64,000 nucleotides of DNA from Hungatella_A sp034142505 (GTDB taxonomy: Bacteria; Bacillota; Clostridia; Lachnospirales; Lachnospiraceae). The stretch lies in assembly GCA_034142505.1 (NCBI GenBank), contig JAWZDV010000106.1, positions 1 to 64,000 of the forward strand, written 5' to 3'. The notes beneath the pieces are model-generated. The model saw only the letters and a program-made list of their open reading frames with translations, was not told where the DNA came from and made no database searches. Positions 32,824-42,562 of this stretch are shown here, piece after piece. Each line of letters opens with the position of its first letter. The first letter of the stretch is position 1. The position numbers were made by a program, and so were the translations under genes.

Positions 32824-33741
32824 TTACGGCAGCTGATTCCCCGCCGCCCGGTAAATCTCATACCACTCTTCTCTGCTAAGCGACACATCTCCGGCCTTCG
32901 CCAGTTCCCGCACCCGCTCCTTCTTTGTGGACCCGACCACCGCCTGGGTAGAACCCGGATAGCGCAGAATCCAGGCGATTGCCACCGCCGCGCTGGTCAC
33001 GCCCCGCTTAGCGCCGATCCGCTCCAGGACCTGGTTTAACTCCCCATACAATTCATTTCCCAAAAATGTCCCTTCAAAATATCCATACTGTAACGCGGAC
33101 CATGCCTGCACGGCCATTCCCTTAAGCCTGCAGTACTCCAGCACACTTCCGTCCCGCATGATCCCCGCATCCGACGCCATATTCACATTGAACCCGCCAT
33201 CCAGCATCGGCGTGTGGGCCGCACTGAACTGCAGCTGATTCGCCGCTAAAGAAATCCCGGTCCCTTTCTCCATCAATTCGATCTGCATCGGATTCATATT
33301 ACTCACGCCAAATTCCAGTACCTTCCCCGATGACTTCAGACAGTCAAATGCCTCCGCCACCTCTTCCATTTCCATCAGCGCATCCGGCCGGTGAAGCAGC
33401 AGCATATCTAAGTGATCCGTCTGAAGCCGCTTCAAGCTGCCCTCCACGGACCCCATTATATGTTCCTTGGAGAAATCAAAAAATCCTTTTCTGATCCCGC
33501 ACTTCGACTGCAGAAATATCCGGTCCCGGAGTCCCGGCTTTGCCGCCAGCACCTCTCCAAACACTTCCTCCGACTTCCCGCCGCCATAGATATCCGCGTG
33601 GTCAAACGCCGTGATTCCCTCCGAAAGCGCAGTCTCCACAAGCTCCTCCACCTCCGGAACAGACATCCCGCTGATCCTCATACATCCCAACACCACAGCG
33701 GAAACCTTCCGTTTTCCTGTTCCAATCTCCACATTTTTCAT
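32824..33741 (-). CDS. aldo/keto reductase, YdhF-like
   Basis: A reductase of 305 residues. Catalytic Asp/Tyr in FDHADIYGGGKSEEVFG (about 43-58), Lys in LQSKCGI, His in LLLHRPD and the coenzyme segment VVGSTKKERV near the end. Resembles the YdhF branch of the family. Its role in the sugar operon is unknown; it could reduce a keto sugar released by the lyase or glycosidase. ATG 33741 after GAGAGGAAAACAGGA is preferred to the 33840 start, whose extra N-terminus is not family-like. Confidence 0.87.
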   Translation of the reverse strand: MKNVEIGTGKRKVSAVVLGCMRISGMSVPEVEELVETALSEGITAFDHADIYGGGKSEEVFGEVLAAKPGLRDRIFLQSKCGIRKGFFDFSKEHIMGSVEGSLKRLQTDHLDMLLLHRPDALMEMEEVAEAFDCLKSSGKVLEFGVSNMNPMQIELMEKGTGISLAANQLQFSAAHTPMLDGGFNVNMASDAGIMRDGSVLEYCRLKGMAVQAWSALQYGYFEGTFLGNELYGELNQVLERIGAKRGVTSAAVAIAWILRYPGSTQAVVGSTKKERVRELAKAGDVSLSREEWYEIYRAAGNQLP

Positions 33742-33854
33742 TCCTGTTTTCCTCTCTTTCCTGCTCAAACAAGCAGACTTTCCATGTTTTAATACCAGTT
33801 TCCCACCGTTACAGAGATAGATTGGTGTGCGGGCAGTCATGCGGATACAACATC

Positions 33855-33893
33855 AGCGGTTCCCCCGCGTATTATCTCCGCGGGAGAACCGCT
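33855..33893. other. intergenic hairpin in the sugar operon
   Basis: Fifteen-base arms (33855-33869 with 33879-33893, one mismatch). On the operon strand there is no T run after it, so it is more likely an mRNA-stabilising or processing hairpin than a terminator; the plus-strand side has CTTTCTT. Confidence 0.6.
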
Positions 33894-33920
33894 CTTTCTT
33901 ACCTCTGTCTGCCTCTGTCC

Positions 33921-34847
33921 CTACTCTGCAATCACAATGTTTTTCCGGAACACTTCCACCAGCCGCTCCGCCGCAGCCTCCGATATCTTGCATCCCGCAA
34001 ACGGTCCTTCCGGTGAACAGGCTCCTGCCGGGATTCCATAAATCCTCTCCAGCAAAAGCTTAATCCCCGGCAGATTCCCGATCTCCGGCCGGTTATACGC
34101 CTCCGCCACCTCATTGGCCCGGTACTGGAGCGCTCTGGCCCCCTGATCATCCCCAGCCGCCACATGCTCAAAAATCTGTCTGTGATGATAGCAGGTCACC
34201 GCCTGAAGCGCGCCGATATTACCATCCGCCCCCATAATCTGGGAACAGACAGCCAGTTCATCCGCCCCGGTCAGAATATTTAAATCCGGCCGGTACTTCT
34301 TAAAACGTTCCAGGATATAAAAGTTATTATCCGTAAATTTGATTCCCCGGAACGTCGGTACTGCCTCCATCGCCTTTAAAAGCTCATCCGGGGCCACATT
34401 CTTCCCGGCTGTCAGCGTTTTCCCGCCCGCTACCCAGTAGATATAAAACGGGGTGTTCGGCGCCGCATCCGCAATCCGTTTAAAATAATTTACATTATCC
34501 TCCAGCGTTGCCTTCTCGGAAATCCCCACGGACGCCACTGCATAAGCCCCGCACGCTTCCGCATGGGCCGCCAGTTCCACCGAGTCGTCCAGATTTTCAT
34601 TATACCCTACATGAACGAAGATGGGAAGCCGGTCTTTTCCTTCTTTTAACACCGCCTGCGCCCAGATTTTCCGCTTCTCCACGCTAAGGTCCGCGCCCTC
34701 GCCGGTCCAGCCCAGCATATAAAGTCCCGCTGCTCCCTGTTTTACATACAGATCAATCAGCGGCTTTGCCAGCTCCACTTTCACTCTGCCATCCTGGTCC
34801 AAAGGCGTTACCAGCGCCGGCAGCACTCCTGTCAATAATTCTTTCAT
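33921..34847 (-). CDS. DHDPS/NAL-family lyase, NanA-like
   Basis: A second TIM-barrel class I lyase of the dihydrodipicolinate synthase/N-acetylneuraminate lyase family, 308 residues. Schiff-base Lys in FRGIKFTDNNFYILERF (about 174), the Tyr region FYIYWVAGG (about 144), and loop GWTGEG (about 45-50) in place of GSTGE. The IKFTD context resembles neuraminate lyase more than DapA. Context, an operon with a CUT1 ABC importer and a ROK kinase but no NanE, leaves the keto-acid substrate open: sialic acid or another 2-keto-3-deoxy sugar acid. ATG 34847 follows GGAGG. Confidence 0.82.
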   Translation of the reverse strand: MKELLTGVLPALVTPLDQDGRVKVELAKPLIDLYVKQGAAGLYMLGWTGEGADLSVEKRKIWAQAVLKEGKDRLPIFVHVGYNENLDDSVELAAHAEACGAYAVASVGISEKATLEDNVNYFKRIADAAPNTPFYIYWVAGGKTLTAGKNVAPDELLKAMEAVPTFRGIKFTDNNFYILERFKKYRPDLNILTGADELAVCSQIMGADGNIGALQAVTCYHHRQIFEHVAAGDDQGARALQYRANEVAEAYNRPEIGNLPGIKLLLERIYGIPAGACSPEGPFAGCKISEAAAERLVEVFRKNIVIAE

Positions 34848-34875
34848 CTGTTTTATTCCTCCACTTTTTTATCGT

Positions 34876-35718
34876 TTAGCCTTTTACCGCCCCGCTGGTC
34901 AGTCCCGCCACAAAATACTTATTCAAGGTCACAAACACAATCAGCATTGGCAGCACCGCCATCACCGTTCCGGCCATCATCAGATCCCAGGAGGAAACCG
35001 CCTCCCCCGCATTTTTCATGGACATGATCCCCACCACCAGCGGCTGTTTATCCGGGTTCCCCAGCGTAAACACTAACGGCAGCAGATAATCATTCCAGGA
35101 GTTCATAAAGGACAGCAGCCCCACCGTCGCCACCAGCGGCTTCGTCAGCGGAAAGATGATATAGAGAAACGTCTTAAAAAAACTGCACCCGTCCATCTGC
35201 GCCGCCTCGTCAATCTCCCGCGGAATCCCGTCGATAAATCCTTTCGACAGATATAGCTGCGTCACATTAATCCCAAATATGTAAATAATAATGATCCCCC
35301 ACAGCGAGTTGTTCAAATGCATGCTTTTGGCAATCTGCAGCTGCGGAAACAGATACAGACTCCCCGCCGAGATAAACATGGAAAAGGTAATCAGTCCCAG
35401 CAGCGGTTTCTTCCCCGGAAAATTCCCCCGGGAGAACACATACCCCGACGTGATGGATGTGACAATCGTCCCAAGCACAATAGCGGTACACATAAAAATA
35501 CTGTTCCAGATATAATTTTTAAAATTCGATTCCTCCCAGGCCCTGATATAATTCTGAAATGAGATCTTCTCCGGAAAAAACGAGGAGGAGGTCAAAATCG
35601 CGCCTGTGGACTTAAACGATGACAGCACCACATAGAAGATGGGAAATACCACCACCACCGCCAGCGCTCCGAGCACCAGATAGAGAATAGCGGCATATAT
35701 TCTTCGTTTTATCTTCAC
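34876..35718 (-). CDS. CUT1 sugar ABC permease, MalG-like
   Basis: An inner-membrane subunit of 280 residues with six predicted membrane segments and the EAA loop PREIDEAAQMDGCSFFKTFLYIIFPLTKP (about 166-194) that contacts the ATPase. Ends in the usual AGLTSGAVKG. Partner of the MalF-like permease 12 bp upstream. No ATPase is encoded in the operon, so a shared MsmX-type ATPase elsewhere is expected. It starts with GTG at 35718 after AGGAGG. Confidence 0.92.
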   Translation of the reverse strand: MKIKRRIYAAILYLVLGALAVVVVFPIFYVVLSSFKSTGAILTSSSFFPEKISFQNYIRAWEESNFKNYIWNSIFMCTAIVLGTIVTSITSGYVFSRGNFPGKKPLLGLITFSMFISAGSLYLFPQLQIAKSMHLNNSLWGIIIIYIFGINVTQLYLSKGFIDGIPREIDEAAQMDGCSFFKTFLYIIFPLTKPLVATVGLLSFMNSWNDYLLPLVFTLGNPDKQPLVVGIMSMKNAGEAVSSWDLMMAGTVMAVLPMLIVFVTLNKYFVAGLTSGAVKG

Positions 35719-35730
35719 TTCTTTTTCCTC

Positions 35731-36660
35731 CTAATAAAAATCTCCAACCCGCTTTGTGGCCTTCATAAATGCCCCGATCACAACACTGATGATCAAAGCC
35801 GTGATTACCGCCAGTGCGGAAGAATACCCATACTGGCTGATGGTATCCGCGGACCCGTAGGAGAAGAAATATTTAAACGTATAGGACATCACCACCTCGG
35901 TGGACCCGCCCGGCTGCCCGTTGGTCAGCGCCAGCACCATATCCGACATCTTGATGCCATTGACTAAGAATAACATCATCACGATCTTAACCGTGGGCGC
36001 CAGCATGGGCAGCGTAATCTTTGTAAATCTCGTCCAGGTACCTGTTCCGTCAAGAGCCGCGCACTCATAGATCTCCGTGGGGATATTCTGCAGTCCCATG
36101 ATAAAGAAGATCATATTGGTTCCGAACCCTCTCCACACACTGGCCAGGATAATCACAATGTCTGCCAGTCCTTTTGTGCCGAACCAGTTTACATTTCTGG
36201 TGATCATCCCCGACTGCTTTAGCAGCAGGTTCACCGGCCCCTGGAAAGGATCAAACAGCAGGTAGAACACAATCCCCACAATCGCGGTACTCACAATCGC
36301 CGGTGAGAAGAACAACGTCCGAAAGAATGCATTTACCTTCTTTTCGCTGTTCAACACCACTGCCAGGAACAGGGCCAGCGGAATCTCCAGCACAAGCTTG
36401 CCCCCCACTATCAAAAATGTGTTGCCCAGGGACTGCCAGTATCTGGGATCTCTGGTAAAGGCCCGGATATAATTTGCAAAGCCGATAAACTTGGCGGCGG
36501 TCATACCGTCATAGTCAAACCACGACCACCGGATCAGCCACAGCATCGGATAAATCGTAAACAGAAGGAAACCGGCCAGCATCGGGGCAATCATCAGATA
36601 ACTCTGTACCGTATCCCTGTTTTTCGACCATCCTGCCCCTCTTGATTTTTGTTTTTTCAT
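35731..36660 (-). CDS. CUT1 sugar ABC permease, MalF-like
   Basis: A permease of 309 residues with six membrane segments and an EAA loop (PTEIYECAALDGTGTWTRFTKITLPMLAP, about 193-221). It forms the channel with the MalG-like subunit. Located 34 bp after the binding-protein gene. ATG 36660 follows AGAGGAG. Confidence 0.92.
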   Translation of the reverse strand: MKKQKSRGAGWSKNRDTVQSYLMIAPMLAGFLLFTIYPMLWLIRWSWFDYDGMTAAKFIGFANYIRAFTRDPRYWQSLGNTFLIVGGKLVLEIPLALFLAVVLNSEKKVNAFFRTLFFSPAIVSTAIVGIVFYLLFDPFQGPVNLLLKQSGMITRNVNWFGTKGLADIVIILASVWRGFGTNMIFFIMGLQNIPTEIYECAALDGTGTWTRFTKITLPMLAPTVKIVMMLFLVNGIKMSDMVLALTNGQPGGSTEVVMSYTFKYFFSYGSADTISQYGYSSALAVITALIISVVIGAFMKATKRVGDFY

Positions 36661-36694
36661 CGATAACCGCTCCTCTTTCTATGATCGTTCCCTG

Positions 36695-38116
36695 TTATTT
36701 CGCACTGGTATCCCAGGATTCATCCAGATAGATTCCCATGTCAAGTCCGTCCTTAATCGCGGTCTCCAGAGCCGTGTTGTATCGGCTGTCAAGATCCGTC
36801 AGCACCGCGTTCACATCCGCGTCTAACGGGCCGGAGATCAAGTTCACCAGTGTACTCTGGTAGTCCGCGCCCTCCACGGTGATCATGCCGTCAGGAGGCG
36901 TCATGGTGAAATAAGAATTGGAGGTATCACCGAATTCCTTGGTTCCCACCTTTTTAAATTCCGCCGGCATCTGTGCCTGGATATCGGCCCGGGCCATAAA
37001 GTCCACCTCATTATTCTGGATCTCCAGCTGTACCTGTTCCCCGTGAAGCAGATCATAGACCTTCATTGCCTTCTCCGGCATTTTCATGGCGCTGGAGCCA
37101 AGGCAGAGCATATCTGCAATCTGGGCATAGTTTTTATATGGGTTTTCAGGGTCCACCACCGGAAGATCACAGACTCCCAGTTCAAAACCAGTCCCCAGCT
37201 CCTTCCAGAACTTATCCAGGTTGGAGACATCCCAGCTCACTCCCGGCAGCATGGCGATGCGGCCTGCCGCAAACTGTGCCATCAGCGTGTCGTTGTCCAT
37301 CCCCTCCCCGCCCGGGAAAATACTTCCGTCCGCCTTCATCTGCAGAATCTTTTCCACGTTGTCCGTGAAGTCTGCAAAGCGGAACTGCCCGCTGGAAAAG
37401 TCATATCCCATATGTCCCACAGAGCTGGCAAACTGTGCAGCAAAATACCATTTCCCGGAGGAGGCGGAATCTTTTAAATGAACCCCGTAACCATAGGCTT
37501 CCCCATGGTTGTCCTCCGTCACCTTCTTCGCATAGGACACTACATCGTCCCACGTCTCCGGCGCTTCCGTAATACCCGATTTTTTAAGCAGATCCTTATT
37601 ATACATAAACTTCGTCGTCAGCACCTTGATCGGCGCGCTGTAAGTCTTTCCTTCAAATGTGGTATATCCGTTAATTAAAATATCCTCATAGTCCTTCAAA
37701 AACTCCGGACCGCCCGGCATATCATCGATCGGCACCATCCATCCCGCTGAGATAAAGGGCTCTTTTACCGTACCGACAAACTTATAAAGCTCCGGTCCCT
37801 GATCCGCGGTCAAAGCAACCTTCAATACATCGTGGTAATCGCTTCCGAAAACCTTATAGTCAATATTGATCCCGTCAATCAGGCCCTGGCCTTTGTTATA
37901 CTCCTCCACAATCGGACCCAGCACCGATTTATAGGAGCCGTCGTTGGTCCAAACCCGGACCGTCTCCATCTCCACGGCACTGCCCGTCTCTCCGGCCGTC
38001 GTCCCCGGCTGCTGCGTGTTCTTGGTTTTGCTTCCACAGCCCGCCAGACTCCCCAGTACCAGCGCTCCGGCCATCATGATTCCCACTGCCTGTCTGCTTT
38101 TTCGATTCATGTTCAT
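36695..38116 (-). CDS. sugar-binding lipoprotein of the CUT1 ABC system
   Basis: A family-1 solute-binding protein of 473 residues with a lipoprotein signal (lipobox LAGCGSK, Cys about 27). The mature fold starts with VRVWTNDGSYKSVLGPIVEEYNKGQG. It would capture an oligosaccharide outside the membrane for the two permeases. First gene of the seven-gene operon reaching to the ROK kinase. It faces the YesM/YesN pair, which probably senses the same sugar. ATG 38116 fits GGGGAAAG better than the TTG before it. Confidence 0.9.
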   Translation of the reverse strand: MNMNRKSRQAVGIMMAGALVLGSLAGCGSKTKNTQQPGTTAGETGSAVEMETVRVWTNDGSYKSVLGPIVEEYNKGQGLIDGINIDYKVFGSDYHDVLKVALTADQGPELYKFVGTVKEPFISAGWMVPIDDMPGGPEFLKDYEDILINGYTTFEGKTYSAPIKVLTTKFMYNKDLLKKSGITEAPETWDDVVSYAKKVTEDNHGEAYGYGVHLKDSASSGKWYFAAQFASSVGHMGYDFSSGQFRFADFTDNVEKILQMKADGSIFPGGEGMDNDTLMAQFAAGRIAMLPGVSWDVSNLDKFWKELGTGFELGVCDLPVVDPENPYKNYAQIADMLCLGSSAMKMPEKAMKVYDLLHGEQVQLEIQNNEVDFMARADIQAQMPAEFKKVGTKEFGDTSNSYFTMTPPDGMITVEGADYQSTLVNLISGPLDADVNAVLTDLDSRYNTALETAIKDGLDMGIYLDESWDTSAK

Positions 38117-38253
38117 CAATCTCTTTCCCCTTCCAATTTTTGATTTTGTTTTGCTTTTACCCTCTGCACTATAACCATACCAAAGGTAAAGTATAAAATA
38201 AATACAAAAAACACCTTTAAAAATCCAAAATATTCAGCACTTCGCCTACCTCG

Positions 38254-38282
38254 TTGACTTTCCATGCCACCTTTATTATACT
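38254..38282 (+). promoter_or_regulatory. promoter of the YesM/YesN genes
   Basis: TTGACT (38254-38259), a 17-bp spacer and TATACT (38277-38282), a near-consensus sigma-A promoter about 32 bp before the ATG at 38320. Confidence 0.8.
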
Positions 38283-38319
38283 GATAACCACAAAACAACA
38301 GGCAAAAAGGGGGATATTC

Positions 38320-40107
38320 ATGAAATTTCGAAACAAGATTATTTTGTATTTTTTGCTCTCCATTCTGGCCCCGTCCATCCTGATCACCACCATCATGTAC
38401 AGCGGCTCCGTCCGCATTTTCGACAAAAAAATGGATGAACTGGTGGAGAAGAATTTAAGCTCCGTCCGTATGCTGGTGCAGCAGCGGCTGGCCTTTATCG
38501 ACGAGCTGACTACCCTGATTTCCATGAATCCCCTGATTCAGGAGGTCTTAAGCGCTCCTCCCACCGAAGATACCAACAGCATTGTCACCCAGATCATCAA
38601 GCTGGACCACGCGCTGGACAGCTACTATATCTCCAATTACTACGCCTCCACCAGTTCTCCCATTGTTCCCGTGATCCATATGATAGACCGGCCCGCCTAC
38701 CAGAAATTCGACATTTCCGACAAGGTGCGTGATATCTCCGCCCTGGACACGGCAGACTGGTATCAGGAGGCAGCCAGTAAAAGCGCAGCCATTGTTGCCG
38801 ATTTTAAGACCGATTCCATTATAATCACCCGCAAGCTCTACGACTTACAGACCGTGGAGACGGCCAGATATGCGGCATTTTTAACCGTTTCATTGGAACA
38901 TTCCTTCTTTGCTCAGCTTCTTGAGACCTACAAGCCTACGCCGGGCAGCAAAACTCTGATCTATGACTCCAAACAGAATCTCCTAAGCTCCAGCGGCGAT
39001 TTGACCGCCAGCGAAAGCGACTGGCTGAAACAGGAATTTACCAGCCTTTCCTCCACTCCGACACGCTTAAAGCTGGACGGGCGCCCGGTAGTCATCGCAG
39101 CCGAACCTTTGCAGAACGCAGACTGGACCATCGTGGTCATCACCGATTTAAATGACATTAACAGCAGCCAGAACATGCTGACCTGGATCGTTGTCTTCCT
39201 TATCTTTCTCAGCATGGGCATTGCTTTATTCACAGCCCTTTTGCTGTCCCGCAACTTATCCCGTCCCATCCTGGCTATTGTGGACTCCATGCGCACCATC
39301 GGGGACGGCAACTTTTCCATTGATATCAAGTACGATAAAAATGATGAATTCCGCTATCTGATCAACCAGTACAACAAGATGATTGCCCGCATCCAGCATC
39401 TCATCGACGAACTCTATATCAGCGAATCCAACAAGCAGAAAGCGGAACTGAAGGCCAAGGAAATGCAGCTAAAGGCGCTCCAGGCCCAGATTAATCCCCA
39501 CTTTCTTTACAACACGCTGGATTCCATCAATCTCAGCGCCATCAAGTACAACGTACCCCAGATCAGCGATATGATAGGCGCTCTGGCAGACTTCTTCCGG
39601 TACTCCTTAAGCCGCGGCGAGCCCGTCATCACCCTGGAAAAAGAGATCCGCCACACCCAGGCTTATCTGGAGCTCCAGGCGATCCGCCACGGTCCCGGTC
39701 TGCAGTACCGCTTTTTGATTCCCGGCAGTTTATACCGGGTGAGAATCGTCAAGCTGGCGCTCCAGCCCCTGGTAGAAAATGCCGTGCTCCACGGCTTCTC
39801 CGCCCAGAACCACAAGCTGGCAATCACCATTTCCGCGGCCTGCGGCGAACATGACATCGTCATTTCCGTCTCCGACAATGGCTCCGGCGCGGATGCCCGA
39901 AAACTAAATGAAATCCTAAACTCGCCGGAAGACCACTCGTCCGATTCTTTTGCCATCACCAATGTGCACCAGCGGCTGAAAAGCGCCTTCGGCAATGAAT
40001 ACGGGCTCTATTACAGGGACAACCCGGAAGGCGGTCTCACCGCGGAGATTCATCTTCCACTGGAAAACAATAACACGAATAATTACACACATGGAGGACA
40101 ACTATGA
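38320..40107 (+). CDS. YesM-type sensor histidine kinase
   Basis: A sensor kinase of 595 residues. An N-terminal membrane segment (KIILYFLLSILAPSILITTIMY), a large extracellular sensing domain (about 35-290), a second membrane segment (WIVVFLIFLSMGIALFTALLL), HAMP, then the His_kinase domain with phospho-acceptor His in LQAQINPHFLYNTLDSINL (about 410) and the HATPase motifs PLVENAVLHG and VSDNGSGAD. Divergent from the sugar ABC operon, so it likely detects the same sugar. Overlaps the regulator by ATGA. The upstream in-frame start at 38254 lies in the promoter and is rejected. Confidence 0.92.
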   Translation: MKFRNKIILYFLLSILAPSILITTIMYSGSVRIFDKKMDELVEKNLSSVRMLVQQRLAFIDELTTLISMNPLIQEVLSAPPTEDTNSIVTQIIKLDHALDSYYISNYYASTSSPIVPVIHMIDRPAYQKFDISDKVRDISALDTADWYQEAASKSAAIVADFKTDSIIITRKLYDLQTVETARYAAFLTVSLEHSFFAQLLETYKPTPGSKTLIYDSKQNLLSSSGDLTASESDWLKQEFTSLSSTPTRLKLDGRPVVIAAEPLQNADWTIVVITDLNDINSSQNMLTWIVVFLIFLSMGIALFTALLLSRNLSRPILAIVDSMRTIGDGNFSIDIKYDKNDEFRYLINQYNKMIARIQHLIDELYISESNKQKAELKAKEMQLKALQAQINPHFLYNTLDSINLSAIKYNVPQISDMIGALADFFRYSLSRGEPVITLEKEIRHTQAYLELQAIRHGPGLQYRFLIPGSLYRVRIVKLALQPLVENAVLHGFSAQNHKLAITISAACGEHDIVISVSDNGSGADARKLNEILNSPEDHSSDSFAITNVHQRLKSAFGNEYGLYYRDNPEGGLTAEIHLPLENNNTNNYTHGGQL

Positions 40108-41756
40108 TACGGGTATTATTGGCAGACGATGATTATTTAGTAAAGGATGTGCTTCAGAGCATGATTCCGTGGGAAGAATTGGGGATGGAAATGATCGGCT
40201 TTGCCGGGGACGGGAAGCAGACGCTGGACCTCTGTCTGGAACAGAAGCCGGACCTGCTCATCACTGATATCCGGATGCCGCTTTTAAGCGGTCTGGAAGT
40301 GGCCCTCTGCCTGCGGGAGCAGAACGTGAAGACCCGGGTGGTGTTAATCAGCGGCATCCAGGATTTTGACTACGCCCGCACGGCTCTGGACGTCCAGGCC
40401 GACGGCTATCTCTTAAAACCGATCCGCCTTCAGGAGATTATCGCCACCTTAAAAAAAGTGCAGGAAAGTATCGAGCTGGAATCAAACCGCACCGCATTTT
40501 TAAATAAGATCGAGACCCGGCTTAGGGAAAATCTTCCGTTAGCCAGAGCGGCCTTCCTTCACAACCTGGTCCAGGGAACCCTGGACCAGCAGGACACGCT
40601 CCAGGAAAAGCTGGAGTATTTTGAGCTTCCGTTCCAGTCGGAGGAGACGGTAGTTGCGGTCATCGGTGTCCTGGACAATTACCGGGAACTGGCGGCAGGC
40701 CGTACCCAGTCCCAGGTTCAGATGATCAATTTTGCAGTGCGGGATATCATGGAGCGGACCATGTTAAACTACCGGGCCGGGATCAGCTTCGCCGCCAGAG
40801 ACAACGAATTTGTGCTGCTGTTTCGCCGGGAATACTGTATCCCCGACAAGATGACCGGCATCCTGGAAGGCATCGCCGGACTGATCGGGGAACTGGACCA
40901 GCTCTCCATCTCCTTCGGCATCGGTCTTCCCGCTGCCGGCATCCGTCTGGCCTGCAACTCCTACAACGAGGCCCGCAGGGCCTTAGAGCACAAATTCTTC
41001 GTGGGAAACCAGGCCATCATCCAGATCGACGATATCACCGCTCGAAACCCCCGCCGCACCACCTTAAACGAGGACGAGAGTTACCGTCTCCAAACCCTGG
41101 CCCAGGAGCTTTTACGGGTGGTGCGATCAGGAGATACGCCTCTGGTCGCCGGTGCCCTGGACGACTATCTCTCGGTACTCACCGGCCCCGGGTCCCTGTC
41201 CAGAGAGTATATCCGCGGCCAGTTTTTCGAGCTGATCATCCACGCCTACCGGGAGTTCTGCGAGACGGAAAGCGAGCTTCCCGATATCTCCGCCCGCTAT
41301 ACCGCGGCTACCCAGGCAATCTTAAAAGCCGAGACCGTCACTGATATCCGCCGTCTGACCCAGGACATGCTGCTGGCGGTCACCGGTCATTTCTCCCGCA
41401 AGTACCAGAACCGCCACCTGCTTTTAGTGGAGCAGATCAAAACCTATATCCAGGAGCACCGCACGGAAAACATCACCTTAAACGATATTTCCTCCGCCGT
41501 CTACATGTCCACCAATTACATCTGCGGCGTTTTTAAAAAAGAGTGCGGCCAGACCATTCACGATTACCTGCTGGATGTGAAAATGCAGGAGGGAAAACGG
41601 ATGCTGCGCGAGACCACCATGAAGGTATTTGAAATTTCCGACGCGCTGGGCTACGAGACCGCCCATTATTTCAGTTACTCCTTCAAACGCTACACCGGGA
41701 AGACTCCTTACCAGTACCGGAAGGAGACGTCTTCCTCCTCCCTTACAGAATTGTAA
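40104..41756 (+). CDS. YesN-type response regulator, AraC family
   Basis: A 550-residue regulator: receiver with phospho-acceptor Asp55 (LLITDIRMP), a linker region of about 250 residues, and a C-terminal AraC double helix-turn-helix (ITLNDISSAVYMSTNYICGVFKKECGQTIHDYL, then EISDALGYETAHYFSYSFKRYTGKTPYQYR). Partner of the YesM kinase, which it overlaps by four bases; likely activates the divergent sugar operon. Ribosome site GGAGG. Its stop codon lies inside a palindrome (41742-41757) that belongs to the next operon. Confidence 0.93.
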   Translation: MIRVLLADDDYLVKDVLQSMIPWEELGMEMIGFAGDGKQTLDLCLEQKPDLLITDIRMPLLSGLEVALCLREQNVKTRVVLISGIQDFDYARTALDVQADGYLLKPIRLQEIIATLKKVQESIELESNRTAFLNKIETRLRENLPLARAAFLHNLVQGTLDQQDTLQEKLEYFELPFQSEETVVAVIGVLDNYRELAAGRTQSQVQMINFAVRDIMERTMLNYRAGISFAARDNEFVLLFRREYCIPDKMTGILEGIAGLIGELDQLSISFGIGLPAAGIRLACNSYNEARRALEHKFFVGNQAIIQIDDITARNPRRTTLNEDESYRLQTLAQELLRVVRSGDTPLVAGALDDYLSVLTGPGSLSREYIRGQFFELIIHAYREFCETESELPDISARYTAATQAILKAETVTDIRRLTQDMLLAVTGHFSRKYQNRHLLLVEQIKTYIQEHRTENITLNDISSAVYMSTNYICGVFKKECGQTIHDYLLDVKMQEGKRMLRETTMKVFEISDALGYETAHYFSYSFKRYTGKTPYQYRKETSSSSLTEL

Positions 41757-41757
41757 G
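41742..41757. promoter_or_regulatory. palindrome CTTACA-N4-TGTAAG, first copy
   Basis: CTTACA-GAAT-TGTAAG, a perfect 6-bp inverted repeat over the yesN stop codon and 21 bp before the -35 box of the OmpR-type regulator. The same palindrome recurs before the ABC ATPase. The form TTACA-N4-TGTAA is like the sites described for BceR-type regulators, so self-regulation of this system is inferred. Confidence 0.65.
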
Positions 41758-41778
41758 CAAAACCTCCCCCTCATCACC

Positions 41779-41807
41779 TTGCGCGATGCCTCCACATTTT
41801 TTATAAT
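41779..41807 (+). promoter_or_regulatory. promoter of the OmpR regulator/kinase operon
   Basis: TTGCGC (41779-41784), a 17-bp spacer and TATAAT (41802-41807), about 57 bp before the ATG. Confidence 0.65.
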
Positions 41808-41863
41808 GGGAACAAATGGCGAGATTTTTTTCAAACCTGGAATTCAAAAAGGAGGAAACATTG

Positions 41864-42562
41864 ATGAATGAAAAACTTCTGCTGCTGGAGGATGACCTAA
41901 GCCTGGTGGACGGTCTGACCTACGCGCTTCAAAAAAATGGATTTCAAACCCAGGTGGCCCGCACGGTAAAAGAAGCTCTGGCCCTGTTGTCCGTGGAATG
42001 CTATGATCTGCTCCTGTTGGATGTGACACTGCCTGACGGCACCGGGTTCCAGGTATGTGAAAAGGTTCGAAGCCGGGAGAGCCGGACTCCCATTCTCTTT
42101 CTCACCGCCTCCGACGAGGAGGTCCATGTCATCCATGGCCTGGACTGCGGCGGAGATGATTATCTCACCAAACCCTTCCGGCTGGGAGAGCTGTGTTCCC
42201 GCATCCGCGCTCTGCTGCGGCGGGCTGCCGTAACCCCGGCGGATTCCGCTTCCCCCCTTGTGTGCGGTGACATCACCATCGACAGGATGAACCACCTGGC
42301 CGTCTTAAGAGGTGTTCCTTTGGAACTCACCGGCGCGGAGTACAAACTGCTGTCCCTGCTGGTGCGAAATGCAGGGCGGACTCTGACCCGGGACGTAATT
42401 TATGATGAACTGTGGGACGGAACCGGAAAATATGTGGATGACAACACCCTGTCCGTCTATATCCGGCGGCTGCGGGAAAAAGTGGAGACGGAGCCGTCCC
42501 GCCCAGACCATCTTCTCACCGTCCGCGGCTTCGGCTACCAGTGGAAGGAGGCGGCGCTATGA
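41864..42562 (+). CDS. OmpR-family response regulator
   Basis: A 232-residue regulator: receiver with Asp53 (LLLLDVTLPDG) and KPF Lys about 100, and a C-terminal winged helix (LELTGAEYKLLSLLVRNAGRTLTRDVIYDELW...DNTLSVYIRRLREKVE). It acts with the kinase whose gene overlaps it by ATGA. It likely binds the palindromes at 41742 and 43783 to control itself and the ABC transporter. ATG 41864 after GGAGGAAACATTG; an upstream in-frame start at 41816 lacks a ribosome site. Confidence 0.92.
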   Translation: MNEKLLLLEDDLSLVDGLTYALQKNGFQTQVARTVKEALALLSVECYDLLLLDVTLPDGTGFQVCEKVRSRESRTPILFLTASDEEVHVIHGLDCGGDDYLTKPFRLGELCSRIRALLRRAAVTPADSASPLVCGDITIDRMNHLAVLRGVPLELTGAEYKLLSLLVRNAGRTLTRDVIYDELWDGTGKYVDDNTLSVYIRRLREKVETEPSRPDHLLTVRGFGYQWKEAAL

